Shown: one piece after another, positions 1 through 12,897 of the stretch
Position numbering within the stretch: the stretch's first letter is position 1
Layout: each line of letters starts with the position of its first letter
Origin: Apostichopus japonicus
Taxonomy: Eukaryota; Echinodermata; Holothuroidea; Aspidochirotida; Stichopodidae
Length of the DNA: 64,000 nt
Direction: 5' to 3'
NCBI RefSeq assembly: GCF_037975245.1
Contig: NC_092574.1
Span: 13,568,713-13,632,712 of the forward strand
Notes under the pieces: model-generated
The model's input: only the letters and a program-made list of their open reading frames with translations
Told to the model about the DNA's origin: nothing
Databases searched by the model: none
Translations under genes and position numbers: made by a program

Positions 1-604
1 ATCTCTATATATTTAATATTTGCCCTTGGAATGTTAGTCATTAATTTAGGACGCCCTGGTTAAAGAAGCAATTTCATTATCGATGTTCTAACTATACCGC
101 ACAGTATTAAGTATTGCTTCTTTCATGGTTCTTACTTTGTAAAATATAGAAAGGGAATATATCCTACAACAAAGTGAAGTTTACGTAGTGTATACAAAGG
201 AAGTTGCTGGCAAAATGAATGAAATGATAGCGTGTGTTTTGCAAAGCGGGAAGATGTGGCTATCCGAGACAAACTTGTTTGTTACATAAACGATTGAACA
301 CTGATTTTGAATTTGCCACAGAATGAGAGATACAAAAACTATGTAGCTTTAAAGAAGGAATACAATCCATTGACACAAAGGTTACTTAGCTCCAACAAAG
401 TCACCCTTCTTAGTCCCCTCTAAACGATGAATTGAGGTATCCAGGGGACATGCCGGTGGGGGCAGAAAAATCTTAAATGTGAGAGAGAGGGGGCACTCGA
501 TACACACAGAGAACACAGTTACTACTGTAAATCTTAAAGTTTTTTGTACCAAAGTCAAAACTGGATAATAATTGTGATACATTTGGGATTCTTGTGCAAA
601 GTTG
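1..604. other. no recognisable gene
   Basis: AT-rich sequence; I see no coding exon, RNA gene or repeat boundary. Confidence 0.5.
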
Positions 605-880
605 TCAATGTTCTTTCTTCATAATCATCATTGCCGTCGTCTTCGTTATCCACGACTCCATCGTCAGACATTGTCGTCATAATCGTCGTTAACATAACAC
701 TCACCGTCATGCCTATCGTGGTCGTCACTGTCGTCGTCTTCTCTATCGGAATTTCCGTCGTCCTCACCGTCTTCGTCGACGACACCTCCATCGTCAGACA
801 TTGTTTTCAACGCCATCGTTATCGCAAACATAAAAGTCTACTTCGTAGTCACTGTCGTCAACATTGTCGTCGCCACTAGT
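605..880. repeat. degenerate GTC/CGT-rich simple repeat
   Basis: Imperfect trinucleotide-rich stretch in which GTC, CGT and ATC triplets dominate. Open frames on both strands across it arise from the triplet periodicity and are not taken as genes. Confidence 0.6.
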
Positions 881-1454
881 AAGACTGTTACAAAGTGACT
901 CGTTTTCCGTTGACGAAACTTTACTATTTTCTTATTCTTTTATTTGATAGCAAGTATATTTGCTTGGACACATTTGTGACAGCTGTTTCTAGTTTCCTAT
1001 TTACAACACGATGTGTACACACGTCTGTTTATACGCTCATCTTTAAAATCATTATTTGGCAAGCCAATGGTTTGCGAATCAGGATTACTTGCTAAATATT
1101 TGTCAATTCTAAACGCTCTTTTTGCCATATGTCAAATAAAAATTGGAATAATTTATCAACATATATAGCAATCTTCATCGCATAAGCTCCGAGCATTTGA
1201 GTAAGTTTATGGTTTCATCAATCAACATAAAGTATTCTGACATGCCCACCACCTGTCGATATAGAATCATCTCTTTGTGCGCGTTAATGGTAGGCCATTC
1301 GGGATATAATTCCTGATTTAATGTCCGTACGAATTAAAATTATTACCGGTATTAATTCTATTTAATACCGGCTTTAATTCTCAGCCAATCACCATACAGC
1401 TGCAAATATCGATATTAAATATTATTAATACCGGCATTAAATAGACTCAATACC
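881..1454. other. no gene; short ACCGG/TTAA-rich inverted motifs near 1340-1445
   Basis: No gene seen. Around 1340-1445 the word AATACCGGC with flanking TTAAT recurs in both orientations, giving small imperfect hairpins of unknown meaning. Confidence 0.4.
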
Positions 1455-2082
1455 GTCTCCCTCTCCCTCTCCCTCTCCACCTCTCCCTCTTCCCTCCATC
1501 TGTCCCTGTCCCTCTCCCTCCACCTCTCCCTCTCCCTCTCCCTCCACCTCTCCCTCTCCCTCTCCCTCTCCCTCTCCCTCTCCCTCTCCCTCTCCCTCTC
1601 CCTCTTCCTCTTCCTCTTCCTCTTCCTCTTCCTCTTCCTCTTCCTCTTCCTCTTCCTCTTCCTCTTCCTCTTCCTCTTCCTCTTCCTCTTCCTCTTCCTC
1701 TTCCTCTTCCTCTTCCTCTTCCTCTTCCTCTTCCTCTTCCTCTTCCTCTTCCTCTTCCTCTTCCTCTTCCTCTTCCTCTTCCTCTTCCTCTTCCTCTTCC
1801 TCTTCCTCTTCCTCTTCCTCTTCCTCTTCCTCTTCCTCTTCCTCTTCCTCTTCCTCTTCCTCTTCCTCTTCCTCTTCCTCTTCCTCTTCCTCTTCCTCTT
1901 CCTCTTCCTCTTCCTCTTCCTCTTCCTCTTCCTCTTCCTCTTCCTCTTCCTCTTCCTCTTCCTCTTCCTCTTCCTCTTCCTCTTCCTCTTCCTCTTCCTC
2001 TTCCTCTTCCTCTTCCTCTTCCTCTTCCTCTTCCTCTTCCTCTTCCTCTTCCTCTTCCTCTTCCTCTTCCTCTTCCTCTCCC
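1455..2082. repeat. pyrimidine hexanucleotide microsatellite (CCCTCT then TTCCTC)
   Basis: About 630 bp of pure C/T on the plus strand. The first 150 bp are variant CCCTCT units with CCACCT interruptions; from about 1602 on the array is almost perfectly TTCCTC. The minus strand reads as poly-Glu or Arg-Gly, a by-product of the repeat. Such mirror-symmetric polypurine tracts can form triplex DNA (established property). Confidence 0.95.
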
Positions 2083-2920
2083 TCCAAACAAATTAAGGGA
2101 ATGAGGGGAGTGGGGAGGTGTGTAAATGCGCTCTGCATATATACTGCTGTTGGTGCATCAAGAGATAAAGTAATATGTTGGTTTTGATCGTTTCCTACGT
2201 ACCATATAACGCCATGATGAATAATATAACATCACATACACAAAATCCTCTGTCAGACTTCCAAATTCATTCTTATGGGTTATGGAGACAGACGACCATA
2301 TTTTCATGTATCGATAACATATTTAACAGTCTGTATAGTACACGACTGTTATTTCTAATCTCCAGCGGTGTTTTACATGCACTTATCAATATTATTGGGC
2401 CTTTTTCCTGAAAAAAAATGGAAAGTTTTGAGGCCAAGAAAGAAAATGAGAATTTAGAAATTCAATTTTTTCCACCCCAAAGAATAGCTGCTACATTTTG
2501 TCTGATATTTCTTTATATCAAATTGAACATGATCTGATCACGTTGTTGTCAAAACGTCATCAGATTAAAATTGCTTTCTTGCCCACTTGATGTGTTGAGA
2601 CTCGCACCTTGAGTTACTAATTGTCCCTGCTTTATTTGTTTGTATCTATTTCAAATACGCGTCTATATTAATACACTACATATCCAATTAAAATCCGAGA
2701 GTAAAAACTGATGGAAGAAAAAAGAAGAAACTCGATATTTGAAATGAATCAAAAACATCTTTTTATAACCATTTTTCTCTGATTATTGTATAATAGATGT
2801 ATATATAATTAACATCGGTACTTTGCAAGAGGTTTTTCTTTCGTCTGAGGATCAAGATGTAATTACATGCACTTACAATCTACTTAATAGGGTTATGTTA
2901 CAAACGACGTGTAACCATTG
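2083..2920. other. no recognisable gene
   Basis: AT-rich; nothing supported. Confidence 0.4.
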
Positions 2921-3284
2921 CAGGGGCGTCGGAAGCTATTTTGGATTGGTACGGCAGATCAGAGTGTGGCCATCTATCATAATTATCGGGGGGACGTTTG
3001 GTAGGTCAAACTACGCTACGCGCCACCATGGTTGGCGCGTAGCGTAATGGAGAAAATTTTGAAAAAGAAGGTCTCCCAGATTGCAGGAAATGGCACTTCC
3101 CGAGCTTGAAAACAAGACCCCTGCAACCCGACTAATCTTCTAAAACACATTTAAAAGTATGTTTCATTTTGGTTCTTTATTTTTTGCCATTTTCTTTTCT
3201 TAGTCCTACTTTTTTTTCCTTTTTTGCGCCGTGAATATTGGTCCGGCGTTCGCCGGACCTGCCGTACCGGCTCCGACGCCCCTG
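2921..3284. mobile_element. MITE-like element with CAGGGGCGTCGGA terminal inverted repeats
   Basis: The left end reads CAGGGGCGTCGGA and the right end is its reverse complement, TCCGACGCCCCTG, giving a 364-bp element. The inner ends also match (GGTACGGCAG left, CTGCCGTACC right). Flanks are CATTG on the left and CATTA on the right, a probable 5-bp target duplication with one change. There is no coding capacity. The TIR resembles hAT-type ends, but 5-bp duplications are not the classic 8 bp, so the superfamily is left open. The same CAGGGGCG start is seen in the larger element at 14,462. Confidence 0.75.
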
Positions 3285-6200
3285 CATTACTATACATTTT
3301 TATATTTGACTTGATTTATTGAGTTTCAGCATTCATGCTTCAATCTTCTTCTTTTTCTTATCAAAATTCTTTCTTGTTTTTGAAGCTTTCCAGATTTTTT
3401 CCAAGTAGTGCCGTCTTACGGTTTATACATGATATATTGATTGATGGAATTAATGATTACGTACATAAGTATAGGGCTGATAATTCATAACCTTACAAAC
3501 AAGGATCTTTAACAGTTTAATTAGAGTCTCCAAACATTTGAAGTGAATAATTAAAAACTTTAGTTTACCTCCGCCCCCCCCCCCCCCAAGGAGGGTAGAG
3601 TTTTAGGCTTGTACGTTTTGCGAATTAAACAAGGACATTGTGACACCTTTATTTTAGGACAAACTTAATATCCAGGATCGTAGAATGACGGTGAGGGGAG
3701 GGGGGGGGGTTAATGGGACAAAGCAAAATATTTAGCCTCTGCAATTGGATAAAACTGACCTTTATTGGTAAATGTACTTTCCTAAACAATTGCAAAAAAA
3801 ATATATAATATATTCAAAATGAAAATTTCAACATATATACCCTACTGAAAGTGGAGTTCTTTGAATTTAAAATTGTGATGTACAGAAATAAATATATATG
3901 TCTTCCATTTCTTGTAGTTACAGTTTCACATAGGTGAATTCCCTCATAATTTGAGTAATAGTGTCAACGTGAGTTTTATTCTTCGAAAGGAGTTGGTTTA
4001 AGGTGGTGATGCATCGTGCGATGTGAAGGGTAGTCCAAAGAGCGGATCCACACAAATACAAATATAATAATAAAAAAAAATTAATAGAAAATTGAAGTAG
4101 TAATATTTGGAGCAAAAGCTTGTACGTCGCTCTAATAATAGAAACTAACCTTATAGCTTAAATATGCCTTATGGTGCACCATTTCACATCCGACATTTTT
4201 TCTTCTTTTTTCTTGCGGAGACCACGTCCCAGAGCCCACAACATGGCAGTCGCCCCTTGCTTAGTGTGCCACAACTATACATATTCTGAACAATTCTCCC
4301 TTGCAAGTTCGTTAATACACAACCCATTTTGGGAAAATGATATAGGCCTAACATGCTCTCACGTCATACGAGGCACCGACTAATCTCCTATGTTCCTATA
4401 TTGAGAGTAATTCTAAGTTGCTGCCACAGGCCTAAATATGTCAGAGTAAATCAAATAAAATCATGTAATATATCGCCATGTATAAATAAAAACCACTTTT
4501 AGATAGATAACCAAGCGAGGAGGAGTATATAGGATAACCCGAATCTATACTTAAACAGATCTGATGCGGATGATATATCCGGAAACACGCAAACAAGTTC
4601 TGCTCTGCTGTTTAAGGATGTATCTTGTCCTATTTTCTCATCTGTTTAAATAAAATGACAGATACGAACATAGCTAACCTTACCGAATGTTTCATTAACA
4701 ATGTTTCAAATTCAGGTTCTGTGATCGAACGAACAGGAGTATTTTCATCTGTCGTGACTATGTGTACATTCTGTGATGTATGACCCGCAATCGCGCCAAT
4801 AAATCACTTAAATGTTGTTTGGTCATAAAACAACGACTGGATATGTGAGGCTATAGTTTCACTGATACGCATGCATTCCTGTTTATTGTCCTTATATATG
4901 AACGTAGATTACCGTTTGACTGTATCTCTATGTTTCCATCTATTATGCAATGTTTCCAACAACTTATACATTCGGGGGAGAGGGGGTGGAGGGGGGATGA
5001 GCTACAGGCTCGGGTGGCAGGTGTCGAATAGGGCCCGGAAAATATGGTGGAGCGCTGGGAAATATGGAATATGGATTAAAATCTAGTGTAATTCTCCGTT
5101 TTACAGATATCTTCAATGAACAGTGCAAATATGGGGTTAGGGGATATCATATTTTTCGGGCCCGACGCCTATACGATTGCATACGCCTGTGATTACATGA
5201 CGTAAACTACATATATTGATTATTGATATTATAAGGAGATACGACCGATATTTAGACTGAAGCAAGCAACTGTTCGTATCTGTAAGAAGAGTGATGGACT
5301 GCTTGTCTCAGCATGTGTGACACTCTCAGAAATGCAATTGTGAAAACAAAGATTCTGAAATACTGAAAAGTTTTTAAAAAAGATTCAAAGAACAAATAAA
5401 GTTAAACGAGACATTCTTCAGACACTTCCGGTCCTTTTCAGCTACATGTGCAAGCGGAGGGAGAGGGGTGGGGCTATCTCCCCACCAATCATCGTCAGTA
5501 GGGGAGAACCGGTTCAGTCGGGGAATTTTGGATTCAACCGGGAAATATTTGAACATTACTACTGGATTACACCCTCCACCATTCGTCAACCTCACATAAA
5601 GCATTCCTTAGCTAAACTTTGCACCATTGAAATCTATTTTTTTCCCTTCAAAACTCCCCTCCCCTCCCCCTCTGCATGGTAGTCGGCTTCAATGACCACA
5701 GTGCAGCCCCCCCCCCCCGTTCTTTATAAAATCATTAGATGATCATTCTCCTTTGGTCCTTCTATGAAGCTAGATATCATAGATCTGCAATTTGCTCAAT
5801 GTTCTATATTCATTTCATTATTTTTCGTAAAATTGTTATTGGAAAAAAAAATGGAAGGAGTTTTAATGCTTCAGTCTTTGATCCAAGAAAAATGTGTAGT
5901 TTTCCCTTATCCGTGACAACTTTCTATACCACTTTGATCATATATATATACGCATGCAGGCTCGAGTACACCATGTAGCAACTGTTGCTAGACAGGTCTT
6001 GTTACATTGTGCAGATCTATTAATGAGTAATGGGGCGAATGAGGAATCCTAGACCGCCTGCTTAGATTATTAATTTTAGACTATCAAACTGCCTTCAATT
6101 ATTTTTATATCTAAGACTGTTTTCCTTTGAATGGTAGACACATAGATTGTTTCTTGTTCGTCCTGTCACCATCGTCATCATCATCGCTTCATCATTTTCT

Positions 6201-7884
6201 TCTTGTATATCTGTTTATCTGAAGCTATGATAACGCCGTCTAGTCGAGAAGCTGCCATGACACAATATCTACTCCTATATATGGTTCTCTCAGAAGGGAA
6301 AATCATAATTATAGTTGTTACCAATCATTGAGACAAAAGAAAATATTTGCCTTGCATACATTAACATTTTTTATATACCTTGTAACTATGACAAAGAAAG
6401 ATTGAAGCAAAACTAAAAATCTGACTTTGATAGAATTCGTTTCCCGCCTATACACATGCACAACTTATACTCTGGTAGGAGTCTTGCATTTCGTATGAAA
6501 GATTTTGTGCAATTAGATGGGAAAAAATATTCTTGTCAGTGATATCAGAATCCTGTATTTTTACACGTTTATATGTAAATCTGAAAGAGCAAAATGAAAC
6601 GTTTTAAATAGCAAGGCATTCGATCCAGCCACCTGGCATAATTGAGGTATCCAGCAATTGGTAATAATCCAGTGGTATTTAAAAACCAAAATACCTTTTA
6701 TAAACTATGCGATCAGGGGCAAATCCCAATGTCATATGATACCCTACCACCCCCCACCCCCCTCCCCATCCTGATAGAGTGTAATATGAAGGAAAGTTTA
6801 CGTTATACTAAATCTGAAACAGTACAGCAGTTAATGACAGTTATGCATACAGCGCACATTTTGACCTCACTATTATGGCAAGCCATATTGGACAAACACC
6901 TCATAATAATCTATAGTGTTAATACGAATATATACGCGTATTTATTCGAATATATAAGCGTATTTATTCAGACAATTACTGGCATCTCTTGTAGCTTTCA
7001 TAAACGAGTTTCGACAGTTACACATTGCAGCCTCGCCAGTACAATAAATGAGAGTTGGCAAAGTTAGTCTCTATTGACGTGCACCCAGGCCAAACGTATT
7101 CATACGCCATTCGTTCGTTCTGGTAAGGTGTAATTATGGAAGCTTTTACCGTGTATAGGTGTAACAGCATGCGATATCCATTCATAAATAGATATTAACC
7201 GATAACTAGATTGCTTACGTCATATCTCTCCACTCTCTCACTCTCTCTCTCGCTGTCTTCTCAAATGATTTATAGCCTAATATCAAACTATAACAATGTG
7301 GTTATAATAATTATCTATTTTTTATGTGCGAAGTTTAGATAAAATTCAATGCCTAAATGCCAAAGTTTCCATTTATAAAAATGTTAAAAGGTTGTAGTTG
7401 GCTAATATGGTATCTAAACACCGCGATTCACAGTTCGTTAGGAAAGAATCTTCAAAGGAAAAACAAGTTACAAGCAAAACAAAAAATAACCCACTTTGCT
7501 TTAACGTGTTAGTTAGCTATATTATCAGCTTTGTTTGTCTTTCTTTGTTCTATTTAATTATGACAATTAAGGAAACATGCATGCTGTCACAGTGTGACTT
7601 GTACTAGAGACACTAATAAATAATGATGGGTCGCATATTGCTAGCATTTTCAATGCTATACAAAGAAACAAATGTGGACTGGGGAAACAAATTGCTAGCA
7701 ACTCAGTCATCTATAAGCGGAGAGGGGAGGGGGGGGGGCTGCGGTCTTGAAACAAGCGGCACATTTGAAGTATCCTTTCGCGACCAAGAGAAAATCGTCG
7801 CCTTATGACACCTCAAAGTGACTGCACCTTCTGCGCCTCGGGCCCAGCGGCGCAGCAATTCACTCCTACGATATGTTCTGTGTC
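3285..7884. other. 4.6 kb without a supported gene
   Basis: AT-rich with scattered homopolymer runs: C runs near 3572 and 5707, a G run near 3698 and a short CT-rich run near 7228. The longest open frame (6642-7067, plus, 141 codons) has no recognisable domain, and its composition is that of translated intergenic DNA. I see no splice-supported exons. Confidence 0.5.
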
Positions 7885-8170
7885 AGAATACTGTATAGTA
7901 TAGTATGTATAGTATAGTATAGTATGGTACAATATGGTACACTATACAGTATAGTATATTATCTACAGAACTGTACAGTATAGTACATATACAGTACTAT
8001 ACAGTATATTATATTATAGTGTAGTGCAGTGTAGTGTAGTGTAGTGTAGTGCAGTGTAGTACAGTGTAGTGTAGTGCAATGTAGTGCAGTGTAGTGCAGT
8101 GCAGTGTAGTGTAGTGCAGTGCAGTACAGTACAGTACAGTGCAGTAAAGTAAAGTAAAGTATAGTACAGC
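7885..8170. repeat. pentanucleotide microsatellite (AGTAT to AGTGT/AGTGC)
   Basis: Five-base periodicity with AGTAT/AGTAC units at the left edge, AGTGT/AGTGC in the middle and AGTAC/AGTAA at the right. Variants are arranged in blocks, suggesting local expansion of sub-types. Confidence 0.85.
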
Positions 8171-9135
8171 TATATCGATTATTGGTGAACAACAGACCAT
8201 GGCTGCGGCGATGAGTTAGTTTAAAGCAATTACATACTTTAGTGAGACAAGACAGCCTGTTATATTAAATAAAATGTATTTTTAAATTATCAAAAAAAAA
8301 ACTTATCTCGCCTAATAAGTTAGATATTGTTGCTGCCGGAGAAAGCCGTTCACTTCTAGACAGCAAGGCTCCCCGTTAGAAAGAGTTCGTGACAGTATTT
8401 TAAGAAATATGGACAATAATGAATCTTCCCAGTCTATGCGTGAACGAGTTCGTGTCCCTCATTAATTAAGCATGTTCGTTCCCGGTAAAATTTCAAGACT
8501 AAAAAGGGAAAAAACGTGAGAAGAGAGAACGCGACATATTCTCTTTCTTATTAAGTACTCGTGAAGAATTTTCATGTGTCATTAAAGCGTGAAATCAGTT
8601 GAACTATCTGCCTGATGTCTGTTAGAGTAATATTTTGCTTAGATCGTGTGATTACTTCAAATAATTATGTTAACATTTTTAACTGAGTAATTAACATCGC
8701 GTTCAACTTAATGCTGGGAAATTGCTGAACATTAACTGTCCGGTAGAGTTTAAGAAACCATAGCAGATTTAATATATACACCCACACAAATAGTTCACAT
8801 GCAGTCTTCATGAAAGTGCTCGAAGACGAAATGTACGAAGGAAGAACTGTTTAGATGAGGAGTATGGAACGCCACAACGGACATTATTCAGTAACTTTTT
8901 ATGCAGCTTTTATTCCTTCTACAGTAGTAAATTTTGAGTCACAAAATGAGAAAAACAATTACAAGTCATTATGCGAGCACTCGACAAAACGGACATTATT
9001 TTATGCCATGGCGGAGGGGCGGCGCTGTTCAACTGACAACGCTGCTCAGTTGTTGAGTTGAATGCAAAAGTTAGGAGAATATCTTAGCAATCAGCGCAAG
9101 AATTCTCGAATTACTCTCTAATCATCGACCTTAAA
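8171..9135. other. no recognisable gene
   Basis: AT-rich; nothing clear before the transposase fragment that follows. Confidence 0.4.
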
Positions 9136-9351
9136 ATGGCAGCGATTGATGATGAAGAGGTCCACCAAGGTCGTGGGCGTCCTGTTAGTAGTGGCCCTTT
9201 CCATGGATGATGTATGGTACTGCATTAATTGGATTTACGTCTGCTCAAATAGCAAGGCGTTTTGGCGTATCGCAAAAGAAGGTTGAGCGGTACAGAAAGG
9301 CCGATGGCTTGCGTATGAAAGACGTATACTCTCAGTACTGGTCATACTTGC
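9136..9351 (+). pseudogene. frameshifted HTH fragment of an integrase-type transposase
   Basis: Starting at ATG 9136 one frame reads MAAIDDEEVHQGRGRPVSSG and then hits a stop near 9208. After a frameshift near 9200 another frame reads YGTALIGFTSAQIARRFGVS and continues with KKVERYRKADGL to about 9351. A GRGRP segment followed by a helix-turn-helix of the form GFT..QIA..GVS..TV.R....GL is what I know from the N-terminal part of rve/integrase-core transposon proteins in marine invertebrates. No DDE catalytic part was found downstream. This is a short decayed fragment; family assignment is from memory of the motif and is moderate at best. Confidence 0.5.
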
Positions 9352-10030
9352 ATTAAAGGACTGTGTTCATGAGTCCTAATGCCTAAATTATCTTGTATTC
9401 ACTGAACTATACCCCTTGGATCGATATGCTATGTAGGGCCACGAAATTAAGTGTGGATGGGAGATGGTAGATCTAAGGGTAGGGGGGGGGGGGGAGGGGA
9501 GCATGAGTCATGGAACTCGAAACTAATTGGTGATAGCTTACTTGTTTTAAAACTTTTATCTCAAATGTCATTTTAATGATGTTGTCGGTAGGCTATATAT
9601 ACATGTGAATTGTTTATGAATAACTGCTGAATGGCTAACATGAACCTACCAGCAAGTATTACTAGTAGTAGTAGTACTACTGTACTGCTCTCAATTCTCA
9701 AAACATTCTCAAAACACTACTGTCAATGTTGCAGCATGGGTGTTTTTTTACGGTTCCCGTTACTTTCCTCCCCTGAATAACGTTAGTTTCAACCCATTAA
9801 TCATAGGGGAGGCAAGTATCGTTTTTAGGGGAGAAAAAATTACATTTTTCAAGGGGAAGAAACTAACGGGTCCGAAAACTAACGGCCTCCGTTTTTTACA
9901 TACCCTGTGCGCATTTGATGTTGATCATACACTAATTCTCACATCCATGCATAAGCGTAGCAAAGCAGTAATCCTGTGTTTCTTGAACAGCGCCACCCAC
10001 ACCCCCCTCCCCCGCCGTATAAAATAATAT
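9352..10030. other. no recognisable gene; G-run near 9482
   Basis: Contains a 12-14 bp G run near 9482 and a small TAGTAG/TACTAC palindrome near 9662. The open frame at 9740-10027 has no recognisable domain. Confidence 0.4.
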
Positions 10031-10472
10031 CCGTTTTGGCGACTGCGTTAGTCGTTCTGCTGTAGTAAATGTTGCGGAATAACGAGTACGTTAACGGAAG
10101 TCGTTATGCTGCAGTAAAGACTGCCGCACAATGAGTAGGATTTACGTTAGTCCTTATTTGACAATAACATTGTCGCATAATTAGTTTTTCTTGGTCATTA
10201 TGTGACTGTAAATATTGCCGCATAATGACTTCTATTTTTCTTGAAGTCATTATGCGGCACTAAAAACTGCATAAAAAAGACAATATGATTTTCGCGACCT
10301 TTGACCTTTTGACAGACTGCCCAATAGAATTCAACCCTTGCTCATTATGCTGCGTAAAAGGAACCTCGCATAATAAATTTTATTTGTTTTTCTCATTATG
10401 TGACACAAAATTTACTACTGTAGAAAGAAGTAAAGCCACATAAATAGTTACTGAATAATGACCGTTTTGGCG
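10031..10472. repeat. ~49-bp tandem array of hairpin-forming units
   Basis: Units start near 10050, 10100, 10150, 10194, 10246, 10341 and 10392, about 44-51 bp apart (one double gap). Each is an imperfect inverted repeat of the form GTCATTATGCGGCAG, then a short AT-rich loop, then TGCCGCATAATGAC. The best hairpin joins two units at 10213-10259. The array is bracketed by the 11-bp direct repeat CCGTTTTGGCG at 10031-10041 and 10462-10472. Confidence 0.65.
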
Positions 10473-12897
10473 TTCCATAGAGGAGAGGCTAGGGTGAGGA
10501 GTGGGGTATATTTTCTGATATCGTAGTTACTTTGAATACTTATATATGGTAAAAATCATAAATCAAGTAAAAATTGAAATGATTGACAGGAATTAAAATT
10601 TAAAAAAAAAAAACCTCGGTTGAATATGGGAATTACTCCGAGACCATAGACAGTAAAAGGGATGGGGATCACTAAGCTAAATTTGCTGCTCTTGTTACTA
10701 AACGTCTAAACTGTCATATGTAGGGACTTTTCCTATGCCATGATAGTCCGTTTAAGCTATCAGCAATCGTATGTTGGATATAAAGTACCAGTTGAAAACT
10801 TGCGCTACATCGAGCACAGAAAGGGACTAGTTAAGTGTGTAACTCAATGGTGGAAGTAACGGGTGTTACGTTTAAGGGATGCCATCATACCAAATATTCT
10901 TTCGACTATTAAAAGGCAGTTCCTTTTTTATATGAAATTTTCAATAACGTGAAAGATTCCACTTATAGACATACATTTTCTCAGAAATAGATTCGAATAA
11001 TACTCACCAACGACTGATTTTTACACGTAAAATTGCTATACCAAATAACACACTCAATGAGAAAGCAAACACCAGACACGGGTCCTTTATTATTCTTCAT
11101 AATTCTAATAGTTTAGAAGTTATCGTGAAAACCAGTGTTTGGCAACTGAGAGAAGAAAGTCGGTCTGTATAACAGAATGTATAGTCTCGATTCTTTTCTT
11201 TTGTTTTAGTTAATTTCTTAATGAAGTGCGCTTTCCAAAACACAATAGGGTATACAACATACGGGTATCCTATGGTTAAGGAGGATGGCGACGTGAAGAG
11301 GGCCATTGTGTAACTTTAGGATAAAACAAAATTATTAGAGACATCCATCATTGTGGCGATTACTTAGCAAGTCAAATAAGTTGGTCATATGCTATCGTCA
11401 CGTGATAGGTAGTGGCCATGTATGCTATAAATATTTTACATATCCATGTATATTTTACTATAGCAACAATTATTGAGTAACAGTCTGATGTAAGAACGCT
11501 TGGCACAGTGAAACAATTTAGAATAACGCTAAGAAAATAATGCATGATATTCTGAGTATACGTAAAATTAGTAAAATTCGAAAAACAAGATGAAATTCAT
11601 CTAGTTTAAAGTAACATGATTAAAATTTCACCATAGCATCACCAAAACCTTTGACATTTTCAGGAAATGAGTGAATCCAATACCATATGTTACTACAATA
11701 CGAAGACACACGTAGACAATTTGTATTATAGTGTAATGTTAGTAGATCGCTTCATTATTTTGAGTAACAATTCTTTAAATTGGAAAGCAACGGGCAAAAT
11801 CTTCAGTTCTCCTTGTAAATCATGAACCATGATATTTTATCCAGTTTGACTCACAATCCTGTAACCAAGGAAACAACATCTCTACATATCAACTCCTTGC
11901 TAGAACCATCTCGACAGGGTTACATTCTTTACCTCTTCAGAGAAACAAACGCTTGCAGGAAATCATTTGTTTACGACGTCGAACAAACCATAAACGATGC
12001 GGTATGTAAAGAGTATGACATCCTATAATTTGTAGGCAAAAGACCTGCTTCTTCTCAGCTTGATTTTTTAGTTAAGTATAGTCTTCCCATTATTGACTGT
12101 TGGGTCTCCAGAATGATCAGAAGACATTTTCTCTATTTTCTTCCCTTCTTCTTTTATGTTCGTTTCGCGTGTTTTTTTTTTTCTTTTCTTTTCCTTTTTT
12201 TTCCTTTTTTTTTTTCATTTCTCCTCTCGTCTCTCAGCTCTTTCAATTAATAGCGAATGGCAGTGAAAAGAAGACTATAGTCGAGTAGGTAATTCTCGGA
12301 TCAGTCTGGTTATGACTTTGAGAAAACACAGATGCCCAGTGTGGAGCTGTAATTTAGGAGACCAATATGCAGGGGGTAACGACTCGGCTTCCTCTGCTGT
12401 GATAACAAAGATTGTTATTTATGGGGGGCGATGGCTAAGGGGGGAGAAATGAAAGGGAATGTTTTGAAACATAAAAATCAAAGCATCCTTGCCCATCTAG
12501 TAGACTAAGAGAAATAAAGTCGGTGGTGTGTATTTTAGGTACAATAGATGGCAAGGTCCATATAATGGATAAAGTTAATGGTTTAGTAACAGCAAGCCTG
12601 AAGGGTTTTGGCGCTACATTATTTTGAGATTTATTTACGAGTGGTGTCCTAATAAAAGTCAGTAGGTCATGAGAAATTGCTAAAAGAGGGACAAACTATC
12701 TCGACAGATGTCTCAAATTAAGGAGATGAATTTTCGGCTTAAAAACGAACACGTATATGTGTATCTGTCCAGCACTAACTATAGCTGTATGACAACCGCT
12801 TCAGCATTAGTGTTTATGGCGCGCCGTCTGTATCCATGTTAACTAACTATAGCGCGCCGTCATACAAAGTAATGTAGCTAGCAATTTCACTGTGGTG
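10473..12897. other. 2.4 kb without a supported gene
   Basis: AT-rich; an A run near 10601 and a T/C-rich tract at 12,168-12,226. Short open frames here have no recognisable domains. Confidence 0.45.

Noticed and set aside
1437-2138. Long poly-Glu and Arg-Gly reading frames
   Set aside because: They are translations of the TTCCTC microsatellite; no flanking coding signal.
6642-7067. 141-codon plus-strand ORF
   Set aside because: No domain, low-complexity proline stretch from a C-run, no splice or promoter support.
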